Positions 1 to 11,479 of a DNA stretch of 64,000 nt are shown in pieces. Source of the stretch: Aphrocallistes beatrix. Lineage: Eukaryota; Porifera; Hexactinellida; Sceptrulophora; Aphrocallistidae. The stretch spans positions 2,685,148-2,749,147 of the forward strand of contig OY725499.1 in NCBI GenBank assembly GCA_963281255.1, in the 5' to 3' direction. The stretch's first letter is position 1; each line of letters starts with the position of its first letter. The translations under genes were made by a program, and so were the position numbers. The notes under the pieces are model-generated. The model searched no databases and had not been told where the DNA came from. It worked only from the letters and a program-made list of their open reading frames with translations.

Positions 1-536
1 GTCTCCTATGCAGTTTACAGATAAAGGTAGTAGCCTATAGACTAACCAAAACAATTTGATAAAATTTCCGCATCCCATTGATATATTATACCGATAAAAA
101 TGATGGCAATTTAAATGAGAAAGTTTGGTCATTTGCATTCAGTTGTACTGTATAATATGGATTTTCCGCGCCTAATGTTATCAACCTAAACAGATGTAAT
201 CTTGTTCAATTAATTGCATCTTTTAGATTGTATTATTTTTGCTACCAGTGGAATTAATGGAATTTATTTGCCAAAATAATTCCATGGATAAAATGTAATG
301 AGTAAAAGTGGTTCATTTATACATATTGGGAAATTTTGAGTGACAATTCATTGAAAGTATCTGATATCCTAGCAGAGATGGATCTAACTAGTCATTAATT
401 AAAGCAACGCCCTTTTAAAGCAACACCTTCTTTTCAATATTTTCATTAGTTTTGTTAGAGTTATAACAAGTTTTGGTAGACATTTAACTAAATTTGTTAG
501 TGTCATAATTAGAACCCAATATTAAATACACAAGCA
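1..536. other. AT-rich non-coding stretch
   Basis: No open reading frame, RNA gene or recognisable repeat is visible. The sequence is AT-rich and leads into the repeat that begins near 537. Confidence 0.6.
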
Positions 537-1452
537 CGCTTTGCTTGCTTGCGCTGCGCGGCTTGCGGACACTGCGTGTCCGCAGAGTCGCCCTGCGGGC
601 GCCTGGAGTCACTTAATCTAACATATTTTGGAATTTTTTTAATTTGTATAACTATTGTAAACAAAGGTCGACGAATAATTTATCATATGGATCTGAAAAT
701 ATGATATTCGAAATCTACACCCCTGAAAATCCCATGTCAACCATTGGAAGCTAGTCGCTAGCCTATTTTGTAATTTGTTTACTTTATGTATCTATTGTAA
801 ACAAAAGTAAACAAATTGATCATCAAATATACTCGAAAATATGATATTCAAAATCTACACCACTGAAAACCCCATGTCAACCGTTTAAATCAAGTTTCTG
901 GCATATTATTGAGATTTGTTTACTTCAGGTATCTAATGTAAACAAAAGTAAACAAATACTTGATCATATAAATCTGAAAATATGATATTCGAAATCTACA
1001 CCCCTGAAAACTCCAAGTCAACCGTTGGAAGCTAGTCTCTAGCATTATTTTCAAAATTCATCAAATGGTGTGAAAATATGTATATAAAGGTGTGAAAATA
1101 TATAGATAATTTTTTTGATTGTCATACACTATAATACATTTAAGCTATCAAACATTAGTTGTGGCTTTGAAGTATTAATAACAATGACGATATATTGTAG
1201 TGTTGTACTTGTACAATGATTTCTATTGTGATAGTGTAGGTCATTTATTTAGTATAGAAAAGGTGCGAAAAATTGTTTTCCATTTTTTTTGTAGAGATGT
1301 GAAAATTTCGCTTAGATCTTAGAACTTAATCGTAGTCATATCATTTGACACCTACATGCCAATTTTCACATCTCTATGAATTCCCAATTCTTCAATCAAT
1401 TCGGACAAACACATAAATATAAAAACAAAAAAATCCTAGCATTTTAATATAT
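537..1452 (-). mobile_element. Helitron-like non-autonomous repeat, copy A
   Basis: This is one of at least three long copies of a family (others at 26125-26915 and 61706-62888). One end is GC-rich with short hairpins (GGACACTGCGTGTCC, GCCCTGCGGGC). The other end is AT-rich, with a poly-purine/oligo-A run and the motif ATCCTAGCATTTTAATATAT. The middle contains several internal repeats of a segment with GATATTCGAAATCTACACCC at about 700-1020. There are no terminal inverted repeats and no coding sequence. Asymmetric ends with a terminal hairpin suggest a rolling-circle (Helitron/Helentron) derivative, which is inference. The strand given puts the hairpin end at the 3' side. Confidence 0.55.
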
Positions 1453-1949
1453 AAGATACTACTAAGTGATATATTCATAAACGTATATGTCTTCAGGTAT
1501 AGTAATTGTAATCATCAATTAATTTTTCGTGCCTTCATCTTATCGGTAAACCTATTATGTACAATATTACTGGAAACCTAGGATTGCAATTCAAATATAC
1601 ATCAGTATATATCTAGACTGACAGTTTCCATCTATATGTATTATTCCTGAGATCTACTTACTGTCGAAATGTTCTCTAACAACTGTGAAGATCTAAATAG
1701 AGGCTGCTCTCCACCTGATGATATGTTCTATGTTATGTTCTGATTTACTGATTGTGTTAGACTAAATACTTACATTTACTTGCTCCTAATAATGGGATCA
1801 TAATGGGTCATAATGGGTCGTGACCCATGGGTCAATGGGTTATGGGTTACTTTATGTGACCCATTTACAGCTCTGCTACGTATAAGATTTTCATCTTAAA
1901 TTCTGAAGCTCATTTTGTATTATCTAGACTTTTTATTTATTACTTTTAA
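1453..1949. other. Non-coding stretch with short GGGTCA-type repeats
   Basis: No gene is seen. At 1792-1868 a cluster of direct and inverted copies of AATGGGTCA/TGACCCATT surrounds a small palindrome (GTGACCCATGGGTCA). It may be a subterminal region of the transposon that follows, but no terminal repeats were identified. Confidence 0.4.
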
Positions 1950-4229
1950 ATGTCCCAACAATATTCAACCGTGCAGCCATCCCAAAAGAAACGTAAAGTA
2001 GTTCTAGATAGCATGATTTCTTCACAATTACAATCAATTGAATTATCTTCACTACAGACACAATTGCCACTTCAATCACAAGAAGAATCTTTGAATGAAA
2101 TGTATTCAATTAACTATCCTATGACATCTGATATTCCTTCGGATATCCAAAGGACTGAATGCATATTACCCACAGCAACTTTTGATGATCAATGCCAAAG
2201 TGATGTAGATCTAATAACTATCCAAATATCAATAATTGATAAATATATAAGCCTTCTTCTAAGGGAATCGAGCTTTTTTCATCTTCTTCAATCAAATTTG
2301 GTGATATTTTCAGATTATACAAAGAACATATTGGGTCGGTTCTATTTTTAATTTTGAGATATTTACAAATAAATAATTTTGATTTACTTTTAAATGTTCA
2401 CTTTAGGAAAGATCTCACTCTCCAAAAGATTCGTAATACTGGAATTAGGAAATTTAAATTGCAAAACATGCAAGTCAGTTAATTGTCTTCATTGTCAAGT
2501 CTATGAACAAAGTACATGTTTGATAACCATGGAAACAATAAATGAATACTTGGCTAAAAACATGGCATGCTACAAAGTAGATGGAGTCCATACAATATTG
2601 ATTGAGAATGATAGCAGTGAAGTTCATATATATTGTATACGGGAAAATAAATGGGCCTGTTTATCTTGTGAAAAAGCATGTAAAGCTAAATCGATTATCA
2701 ATTGCCTCCCTGAGCATATTTTCCTTCATAATACTAATGATTTTCACCCAAAGATGGAATCAACATCTATTTCGACTACACATATCCCATTTACTCTATC
2801 ACCAACTCAATCCGAAATCTATAACAATCAATTGTTATACGGTATGTTACTTCCAGAAGATTTATATCCCGAAGATCTTCTCAAAGAGTGTCCTTATGGT
2901 TCTCAATACATGGAATCAAATTTGAAAATTGAGAATATAGGAATAATCGTTTATCTTGAAAACGATGTCAGGGAGTACAAAAACCACAAAGGTAATATTT
3001 TATCATTCTAATTTCAATTTACAAATATGATATTCAATCTTATATTTCAATTTTATAGTATACAGTTCAACTTGTGGCAGTAGTTGTCAATGCAAGGTTT
3101 TTTACCAAGGTCAAAATAGCCTTCTGATCAATCTAAACAATAAATATCTTGTACACTATGGCCTCTTACTTGAGTATAGTGAACTTATGACAGTATCGAG
3201 AAATCCTCTTTACAGCTTTTTAAGGTACATTAATTCATAGTTTATTTTCAGTTTAGAGCTAATTAGGATATACTACGTACTTGTAAATATGATATACTTT
3301 ATTTCGTATTGTATGATCATTAATTGAGGAAACAAATAGAATATCCGCTTCTATTCTTTAGTCCGATTGTGGCATTATTAAAGTAATTTTTTTGAATCGT
3401 ACATAATCCGAAAACTGCTCTATAACACGGTTATTATATACATATATACGTATATCTAATATATTTTCAATTTTAGAGCAAAGAATAACAAGCTTAACAG
3501 AATGGGGAGAAAACTGAACTATCAGTACCACATCTTCCAACAAGCATGGAATTGCTACCTAAGACTCGTACAAATAAACTATGAAGAAAATTTTTCTTGC
3601 TCCATTTGCAAAAATCAGCCTTCAGTAATCATTTTAGACGGTATTGCTATGGGCACCACCAGACAATTGCCAGATATATCTAATAATGTCGACACAGAAC
3701 AAATATTTCCTATTCTATCCTTGGCTGAACGTTTATTCGTTGGCGATTCTCAATTACGTGACATACTGAAGCACTATACTAAATTTGGCTTAATTCATTC
3801 CAAATTTGACTGTCTAACTACTTGAGTGTCACATCCAAAGTTCATGGGGCTTTGAAAATTGTAGATACTGCATTACATGGTGTAATTGGTGCTACACAAG
3901 TTATCCTATTATTAACACGATGTGAAACATTGACAGCAATAATAAGCATTTCCGCACTATCTGAAAGAGAAAGAAAAATGATATTAGAGTTATCTTTAGG
4001 GAAATCTGTTGCAATTGACAACTTGAAAAATATCTACAAAAAAAGCTTCAGTCTAGAAATTATTATTAACTCGATTCCTCCTAATATTGACACACTAAAT
4101 GCAATTATTACCTTACAGCCTGATGTTGCACAATTATTACACGCAATACTGAAAAAGATTCGTCATATAATCAAACGTCCATCTCGAAAGTTAGTTGAAG
4201 TAACCACTTCAACAGAACTGGATTTTTGA
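1950..4229 (+). pseudogene. KDZ/Zisupton-type (HMGXB3-like) transposase, frame-disrupted
   Basis: Four exons join with matching phases: 1950-2334, 2407-2991, 3059-3224 and 3477-3825. Translation starts MSQQYSTVQPSQKKRKVV, which includes an SV40-like basic nuclear localisation signal. Exon 2 has cysteine clusters (CKTC...CLHC and CLSCEKAC). Exon 3 encodes CGSSCQCK and HYGLLLEYSELM, and exon 4 encodes CSICKNQPSVIILDG. This order of a Cys cluster, a 'C-C-K...HYGLL' block and a 'CxxC...DG' block is that of KDZ/Zisupton-family proteins, such as HMGXB3-like proteins of fish. After a TGA at 3823-3825 the +1 frame stays open (SNYLSVTSKVHGALK...) to 4229, so the gene appears broken by a frameshift. 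The rest of the catalytic core was not found. The assignment rests on motif recall and was not searched. Confidence 0.55.
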
Positions 4230-4315
4230 GAAGCAATTATTTGTAAGTTATTATCGTACAGTAGTTAATATCTTAAATTTTTAAAAAATATAAAAAATAG
4301 TGATATTGAAAGTTT

Positions 4316-5569
4316 TTAGTAACAAGATCTGCAAAGAAAAGGGTCATTAACAGATGAATCTGGAAGGCCGTAACAGTAGTTGTGGAACCAAAAATTGCAT
4401 CCATCGCATTGTACCGCTCGCGCACTGCCTTCATTTTTAGAGGAATTATATGCATATTCAGGTAGGTTACAATCACAGATGAGGTCAATAATAAACTGCC
4501 GAGGTTGAGGGAGTCTTCCTGTACGCAACCCACGTGTGCTAGAAGGGAAGGGGGATGCAATCCCACTCTTAATACATTGGATGCAGTGCGCTCTCATTGC
4601 TGTTTGATCCCATGTTTGAATCATGGGATCAATTCCTGCTGCAATACAGGTTGCAGAAGCAAATGCAAAAAGTCCACAATCGTATCCTCCTTTCTGGGTT
4701 TGAATTCTGGGGACAGTAACGCTTAATTGCATTGCATCTGTAGCGTATATCAGAGCCAACTGCGTGTCTAGCTCCATCGTCGTTTGTTTTTTATTAAGGG
4801 AGTCATAGAGAGGTACTCTCTGGAGATTATTGTCATAAGTCGAGCACACCCAGTGATTATTTGCATCATGGTGTATTTGGATGGGTCGTAGTTTGTTATC
4901 CACTCTTCGAAATCTCAAATTCTGAAAAGATTTGAATAAAAATGGTTCAATTTACTAGTTGTAAATATTATGTCATTTACCTGGGACATAATTGGATCCT
5001 GTAATCCGCTCACTGATGGATAAGTATTCTGAAGAATTTTCTAAATAATAAAAATCATCAATATTAATAAAAACTAATAAGAAAAGAAAAAACACAAATC
5101 AATGATAGAGAAACAACTAGATTGAGCGGTTATGTTGTTACATCTACATATATTATTTACAAGAATAAGTAAAGATTAATCAAAATGGAACCTTACACAG
5201 TATGCGTAGATGGTTATATCTGAGAGCCGTGTTCTAGCATCTGAGAGTTCTTGAATACATTTTTTGAGAATAGATGGGATAATTGATGACTGTTCTTTGG
5301 TATACCATTGACTTCTTGGATCTATCGAGGTATTAGTGACTGCTAATTGAGGTATACTAACCTTGGCCGTGTCTTTTTCTGGAGTATTCAATAAACCTCC
5401 AAAAAACGAGCTGATATCTGAAATGGAATTGAGCTCTCTTAGCTGGTGGCATATGAGATGTAGTTTTGCGTTTTATCGGAGTACTGGTAGCAGGAGTATT
5501 TTTATGAGGTTGCATCTCAATGCTTTCTTTATAACATTTAAGAATCCTGATTAAGGCCTCTTTCGTCAT
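4316..5569 (-). CDS. Ulp1-like cysteine protease with C-terminal PHD finger
   Basis: Minus-strand exons read 5391-5197, 5040-4981 and 4921-4316. The introns are short GT-AG introns of phase 0, and the stop is at 4316. The protease block carries HHDANNHWVCS (catalytic His), VPLYDS (Asp) and QKGGYDCGLFAFA (Gln and Cys), which is the Ulp1/SENP catalytic order. The last 60 residues form a C4HC3 PHD finger: CDC, CDGC, HNYC and CRSC. An upstream piece starting MTKEALIRIL at 5569 runs in a different frame and would need a frameshift near 5430 to join, so the 5' end is uncertain or broken. The gene faces the KDZ-like gene tail to tail. Zisupton-type transposons are known to carry Ulp1-like domains, so it may belong to the same element. 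A captured or independent protease gene is the alternative. Confidence 0.6.
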
Positions 5570-5950
5570 TTTTTTTTTGTTGTATTTCTAGAAACACAAG
5601 TAAAGGGCGTGTTCTCTGGCCACCAGGAAGGTTTTAGGCTTGAATCACCCCAAAAGCCTCTAGCACATCCTAAAGAATTGTCTAAATTAAATTATAGCGA
5701 ATTATAAATACCCCTAATATTTATAGAAGTCTTCCATAGAATAAAAGCTTCCTTTTGAATAATGACCCATAAGGTGGTCGGAGCCTAGAGTCCTGGAGAT
5801 TTCCAAAACTTAAATCAAATAGCTTCTATCAATATTTTATGTCAATCCTCTATAATTTTGATAATTATCCTAAGTGATAATATGATATATATAATTATAG
5901 ACCCTAGAGTACTAGATAAAAGTTTCCTATAGAAAATGATATTTACTATA

Positions 5951-6279
5951 CCTGTTGATTTTTTAGTTGCCCAAGAAATAAGTCTTCGCAAATTTTCAGA
6001 ATTTATTTTATCTACGTCTCCCTGTACGAGATCAAACAATTCTTTGTCTAGCATTGGCTTCTTAGCCGTTACTTCTTTGCTCTGAAAGGCCAAGCTGCGC
6101 CAAATCTCTTCCTTATTACTTTATATTGCTTTGCGGAAGTGAGGTGAACCGAAAATAGCAAGACTACCTGTCCAAGTATAAGTCACACCCACAGATTCGC
6201 CTGAAATTTTATGAAATTGATCGCAAACTTTCAAAAGAATATTTCGGGCATTTCTTTTGTTCATTCTTTCCATATTCAG
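5951..6279 (-). pseudogene. Unrecognised coding fragment with one in-frame stop
   Basis: Minus-strand reading starting at MERMNKRNARNILL (about 6272) runs through HKISGESVGVTYTWTGSLAIFG to a TAA at 6121. It then continues in the same frame (SNKEEIWRSLAFQSKEVTAKKP...) to LRRLISWATKKSTG at about 5951, where a GTATAG donor follows. A single stop inside an otherwise protein-like frame suggests a decayed exon. It lies just upstream of the Ulp1-like gene on the same strand and may be part of it or of the same transposon. I do not recognise the domain. Confidence 0.35.
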
Positions 6280-6597
6280 GTGGATTAGTTTGAAGCAGAG
6301 ATAATTATTTAAATATTCAAAATAAAGTCTTGTGTATATAGCGTTAAATGATAAATCAAGTAAATATTTGTGTAAAATAAATACAATGAAGATATTTATC
6401 AAGTAATTACGACTATCTGAATGCATATTCGTACCTTGAATCTGATTTGTAATTGTTCGCATGCGAATAGTCATTTTCAATATATGAATATGCATTAATG
6501 TTGAATATAAAGAAACATAATCAAGACTACGTAGTAGTAATTACCAAATAACGTTTTTAGTAAACCATCTTCTGTTCGCAAATTAATACGTTGCATA

Positions 6598-8402
6598 ATG
6601 TTGAGTCGTGTGTTTGGTGGTTTTGGACCCATTATTCCTGATAGCAGCAATCCCGAACAATATACTATTATCTGCAAACATTGTAACGAGTCAGTTTCTG
6701 GGAATACAAAAAGTACCTCAAATTTATGGACGCATATGAAGAGACACCATAAAAAAGAATTTGATCAGCTTAAGCTGAAAAGTAATGAGCAGGTGCAAAT
6801 TGACCAATTAATTCCTACCATTAACTTAAAATGGCCTGGTACTAATTCCCGACAGATAGAGGCGTCACGTTTACTTATCGTATTTATTGCTGGTAACCTT
6901 CAAGCTCTCTCTATTGTTGACTGTCCATATTTTCGAAAATTTATTGGTTACTTAAAACCTGAATATTCCATCCCTACTCGTAAACACCTTAGTACTTCTC
7001 TTCTTCCAAGCATAAAATCAACACTACATGAAAAAATATTGAGGAGCATTCAATCTACTAAGTTTGTGAGCCTCACTCTTGATATATGGTCCAATCGTAA
7101 TATGCGCTCTTATCTAGGGATTACTTGTCACTACATCAATGACTTCAAACTCTTTCTGCAATGCTAGCCTGTACTCGTTTCCGTGGGCCACATACTGGTG
7201 AACATATTCTTCTCAAATACGAAGAAATAATCTCTCTCTTCGAATTGCAAGGGAAAGTGGGGTGTATTGTGACAGATAACGCCTCTAATATGTTGAGAGC
7301 ATTTGTTACGTTACCTGGTATGGATGCAACTGAATTAGAAGAAGACTTATATGACAACGATTTGGATATAGTAGATGTAGATAACAGTGATGCTTTGGAA
7401 TATTTTCCAACACATCCATGTTTTGCACATACACTTCAGCTATGTGTTAAAACTGGCTTGAAAGAATGTGGGGAACACCTCACCAGGATTATAACCAAAG
7501 TCAGTAAGTTAGTCAGTCACATTAGACATAGTACATTAGCTACGGAACTATTTGAAAATGAGCTAAAGTTAGAGCAATGCACTCCTGTCCGTTGGAATAG
7601 TCAACTAAATATGATACGTAAATTCCGCAAAGTCAATCCTGAAACTATGGAGAACTAGTGTATTCCAATAAACTTTCTCCCTATGAAAACAAAATTCTTG
7701 ATGAGATGATAGAAATTCTAACTCCATTTGAAGTGGCTACCAACTTCACACAAGGACAGAATATTGTAACTTCAAGTAGTTATACCATGTATAAGGGGTC
7801 TTCGCGCTGAATTAAGTGAACTTCAAGAAAAGTATAGCTGTAAACTCGTTCGAACATTGGCTTTGGAGGTAAACATAAAAATATTATCTCGTTATGAAAG
7901 TATTGACATATTCAAATTTTCAGCAGCACTCGATCCTAGATGGAAACTTAGGTGGGCTACTCCAGAAGAAGCATCTAGCATTCGTATTTCATTGATTAAT
8001 AAGGTAAAAGAACATCTCCCTGAGGCGACAGTTGAATCGTATTCAGGATCCCCACATCCACCAGTTGAAAAGCGTTGTAAGCTCTTCAGATTCATGGGTG
8101 AGTGTCCAACCTCGAGTAATTTCAATCCTATAAGTGTTGAAAGTCAAGTTGATCTTTATTTTGCTCAACAACTGGAAAATGAGACTTGTAATCCTCTAAA
8201 TTTCTGGCAAAGAATGGTACTTGAATATCCCCAACTCTCACTGTTGGCAAGTTATTACCTTTCTACTCCTGCATCTTCAGCTCCAGTGGAACGAATATTT
8301 AGTGTTGCAGGTAAAATATTTCGTCCAGAAAGATGTTGTCTAAGCGATGAACGTTTTGAACAATTGATATTTATTAATTGCAACCAAGAAAAATACGACT
8401 AG
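6598..8402 (+). pseudogene. hAT transposase with BED zinc finger, three frameshifts
   Basis: The reading starts MLSRVFGGFGPIIP. The BED-type finger follows (CKHCNESVSG...NLWTHMKRHH, residues about 25-60). The RNase-H-like core includes SLTLDIWSNRNMRSYLGITCHY and, after a frame change near 7160, HTGEHILLKYEEI and VTDNASNM. The C-terminal dimerisation domain (LASYYLSTPASSAPVERIFSVAGKI) ends at 8402. Frame changes near 7160, 7655 and 7805 break the protein, so it is inactive. The order of domains and about 600 codons in total are normal for hAT/ZBED transposases. The likely right transposon end is near 8780. Confidence 0.85.
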
Positions 8403-8454
8403 TTCATAGTTCTTCAACAAGATAGTTTATCATTTAGTAAACCCATCTTTAGCA

Positions 8455-8780
8455 TTTTGTATTTGTATTTGTATTTGTACTTGTGCTTAAATTAATTAAA
8501 TTAGGTGTACAGTCGACTCCGCTTAATAGGGTCACATCGGTCAGAGGACATTTTGACCCGATTAAGCGGAGAACCCTATTAACCGAAAATATTTTGTAAT
8601 AGTTTCTATGTGTGATAGCTATTCCGGTCCTGCCAAAAGTGACCCGATTAAGCGGTTGACCCGATTAACAGTGACCCTATTAAGCGGAGTCTACTGTATT
8701 TGTATTTGTATCCTGCATGATGTATTTGTATTTGTATTTGATGAAGAAATATGTATTTGAACCCAGCCCTGATTGTGACA
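8455..8780 (+). mobile_element. Right end of the hAT transposon (subterminal GTATTT repeats and CCAGCCCTG end)
   Basis: Downstream of the hAT transposase lie many copies of TATTTG/GTATTTGT (8457-8482 and 8695-8760), followed by TTTGAACCCAGCCCTG at about 8757-8772. Read inwards the end begins CAGGGCTGGG, typical of hAT elements. The repeat tract is split by a Tigger-type MITE. The left end was not found. Confidence 0.5.
8510..8696. mobile_element. pogo/Tigger-type MITE 1
   Basis: A 187-bp element flanked by TA. The left end is CAGTCGACTCCGCTTAATAG and the right end is the near-perfect inverse CTATTAAGCGGAGTCTACTG. Internal copies of GACCCGATTAAGCGG are present. TIRs starting CAGT with TA target duplication are typical of pogo/Tigger elements. 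It sits inside the hAT end. Confidence 0.85.
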
Positions 8781-10726
8781 CAGTATTAGCTAGAGTCCGT
8801 CTAGCCATTTTACAAGGGAATAGTATGCCCAATGAAAATTCTTTTGTGCCCTACCAGAACAAACGGGACGAACTTAGTGTACAAGATGGGTGCATCTTGC
8901 GAGGAAGTAGATTAGTACAAAGGAAGGGAACTCGTATTGGGTCTGCTTCATCAAGGGCACCCTGGTATCTCCAGGATGCAAAGTTTAGCAAGGGGGTTTG
9001 TCTGGTGGCCGGGAATCGATAATGAATTGGAGGAAATTGGGTACATACGGACAATGTCAGTACAATAAACAGATACCTACACAGGTTCCCTTGCATCCAT
9101 GGGAGTGGCCGCAACGGCCTTGGGGACGTATTCACATAGACTACGCTGGCCCTTCCTTGGGAAGATGTTCCTCCTCGTGGTCGATGCACACTCAAAATGG
9201 ATCGAGATTGCCATAGTCAATTCTGCAACTTCCACGGCACGGCATTCTCCAGTGCAGAATTCCTGGACTTTAGACATATCAGGACTGCACCGTATCACCT
9301 GTCGTCAAATGGGCAAGTAGAAAGGGCAGTCCAGACTAGAGATGCACCGGATAGGAAAATTACCTATCCGGCCGGATAAGATATCCGGCCTCCAATTATC
9401 CGGTTATCCGGCCGGATACCGGATATTATTGGTTACCCACTGAGGACCACAATGTTTTAACTATGAATAATACATAGGTATTATAAAATTCACAATTATT
9501 AGCTTCTACACATTGCAATTGATAATAGGTTCACATTAACTTCACAATGAGTGAGATTTGGTCGTTTTTTGTTGTCAACAGCTCTGACAATTCAAGAGCT
9601 ATATGTAAAGAGTGCTCGACGATTATTGTGAAGTAAAACTCCAAAAAACTATAGTACAACTCCGCTATGGAATCATTTGCAGTACTTTCACAAGCAACTT
9701 TATGGGATAATGCTTTGTCATATCCAAACTTAGTTGGGGTTGCGATTAAATATTTAGGGCTCCACCTAGTTCAGTTTATAGTGAAATATTATTTAGTAGT
9801 GCTGGAATTGTATTTGAAGAAAAGCGTAACAAATTGTTACGAGAAAAGGGAGAATGTCTTCTCTTTATCCAGAAAAATTTAGGATTATTAGATTTTCATT
9901 ATTAGTCTCTCGATAAGTTTGTTATAGCGCAGTGTATAATTTGAGTTTGTTACTGTAGTATTTCATCAATTCATGAATTTTGTCAATATATTAATATCCG
10001 GCCGGATACTTATTATTATCCGGCCGGACCGGATATCCGGCAAATCAACGAAAATGGCCGGATACCGGATATAAACCGGATATCCGGTGCATCTCTAGTC
10101 CAGACGTTCAAAGACTCCATGAAGGGAAGTTCATCAGACATAATTCAAACTAGAGTTCAAGGTTTCTCTTCACTTATCGGACGACACCCCATACAACTAC
10201 TGGGATTTCACCAGAGTTGCTAAGAGTTGCTAATTGGCAGGCAGTTGCTAACTCACTTGATCCTTCTAATTTATATAGATATAGAATCTTCAGTGACGAG
10301 GAGGCAAGAATATCAGAAGGAACGATATGACACACACTCTAGAGAAAAGTCGGTAACTGAAGGTAGTGAAGTTCTTATACGCGATTTTCTAGCGAGTAAA
10401 TCTAAATGGATGAAAGGCGTAATAAAGGGAGAAGTGGCCTGTACTATAGAAATGGAGGACGGTAGAATTATACGTCGACACTTGGATCACATAAAGCCAT
10501 ACCTTGCGGCAGATAGGAATTCCGAAGATATAGAGCGACAGGATGACAACTCTATCCGCTATCAGATCCGGTTCCTATAATCACCAGTTAACTCCTGTAC
10601 AAGCTCCGGATATACAGCCACGCCGGTCTAGTCGGATCCGCAACCCTCCGCAACGTTACGAACCAGCAGAAACCTGACCTTCTAGAAAGGCAACTTCATC
10701 ATCGCTTACCTCATAGGAAGGAGGAG
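8772..10726 (+). pseudogene. Ty3/Gypsy-type integrase remnant
   Basis: Fragments in several frames follow the usual order of a Gypsy pol C-terminus. First comes YQNKRDELSVQDGCILRG, then an HHCC-like zone (HQGHPGISRMQSLARGFVWWPGID in mixed frames). The integrase core follows: WGRIHIDYAGP, LVVDAHSKWIEI and YHLSSNGQVERAVQT. After a 761-bp insertion it resumes with VQTFKDSM, FTYRTTPHTTTGISPE and a late HLDHIKPYL region ending near 10580. Frames change repeatedly and there is no gag, protease or reverse transcriptase, so this is a truncated dead copy. A purine-rich tract (AAGGAGGAG) at 10717-10726 precedes what looks like the 3' LTR. Confidence 0.75.
9337..10097. mobile_element. hAT MITE inside the Gypsy integrase
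   Basis: A 761-bp element whose ends are TAGAGATGCACCGG and CCGGTGCATCTCTA, with many internal CCGGCCGGATA motifs. It is flanked by a perfect 8-bp duplication GTCCAGAC (9329-9336 and 10098-10105). In the host integrase frame this encodes VQT on both sides, which proves the insertion point. There is no transposase inside. Confidence 0.92.
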
Positions 10727-10950
10727 TGTTGTAAAACTGATTAGGATTCTATTAGCATGGATTCTAGAATGTTCTTAGGTAACTCAACTAGATAGCAGTT
10801 CCTTATAGAGCTTCCTATCAGGGAGTGAAAGCATATTTAGTACTTATATAGGTATGTTCTCGACGTAAAGTGGTGTGTGTAGGTATTACTATCGGTTACG
10901 TGCTGAGACTTACAGTTAAGCAATTACGACAGCTATATTTATTTAATTAG
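10727..10950 (+). repeat. Probable 3' LTR of the Gypsy remnant
   Basis: Directly after the purine-rich tract the sequence begins TGTTGTAAAACTGATTAGG, as LTRs of K02A2.6-like Gypsy elements often start with TGTTG. The right border is not defined, because no 5' LTR copy is in the window for comparison. The end coordinate is a guess. Confidence 0.35.
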
Positions 10951-11103
10951 GAAATTTGCATGATAATTGTGGTAGTCAGTAGAGAATTTAATGTCACGAG
11001 TAACAAAAGTAGGAAACGACAAAAGAAGATAATTATTCCAGTTTTAGTTAAGCGTAATATCATGATCACCGAATTCATCAATTATCAAGGGTACCCTTTA
11101 CAT

Positions 11104-11471
11104 CAGTGTTTCTCAAACTAATTTAGCACACCGCCCCCTAATCAGGATTTACTGTTGACACCGCCCCCTCCCCTTACTCATGATCCGTAAGCCATCAACA
11201 GTGTAATTATTGTATTAATTAGTCACGGGAAACCATTGACAGTGTGATTATTGTACTTTCTAGCTCTAACAACTACAGTGAATGTTGAAATTTGTTTCAA
11301 AGATTGACCATCAATATTCTGGAATACATATTTTTTTTGAGGTTCAAATATCGTAGATGTATTGCTAACAAAACACATTAGCGCCCCCCAGCGCCCCCTT
11401 ACATTATAGTGCCCCCCAACAACCTTTCAGCGCCCCCAGGGGGGCTCTACGGCCCACTTTGAGAATCACTG
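11104..11471. mobile_element. hAT MITE with CAGTG ends
   Basis: Ends are CAGTGTTTCTCAAA and TTTGAGAATCACTG. A perfect 8-bp duplication CTTTACAT flanks it (11096-11103 and 11472-11479). The interior has poly-C stretches (CGCCCCC) and no coding sequence. This is the Charlie-like type of hAT end. Confidence 0.9.
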
Positions 11472-11479
11472 CTTTACAT

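Noticed and set aside
3813-3830. Programmed frameshift between the two parts of the KDZ-like gene
   Set aside because: No slippery heptamer or clear downstream structure is visible. Decay of a transposon gene is simpler.
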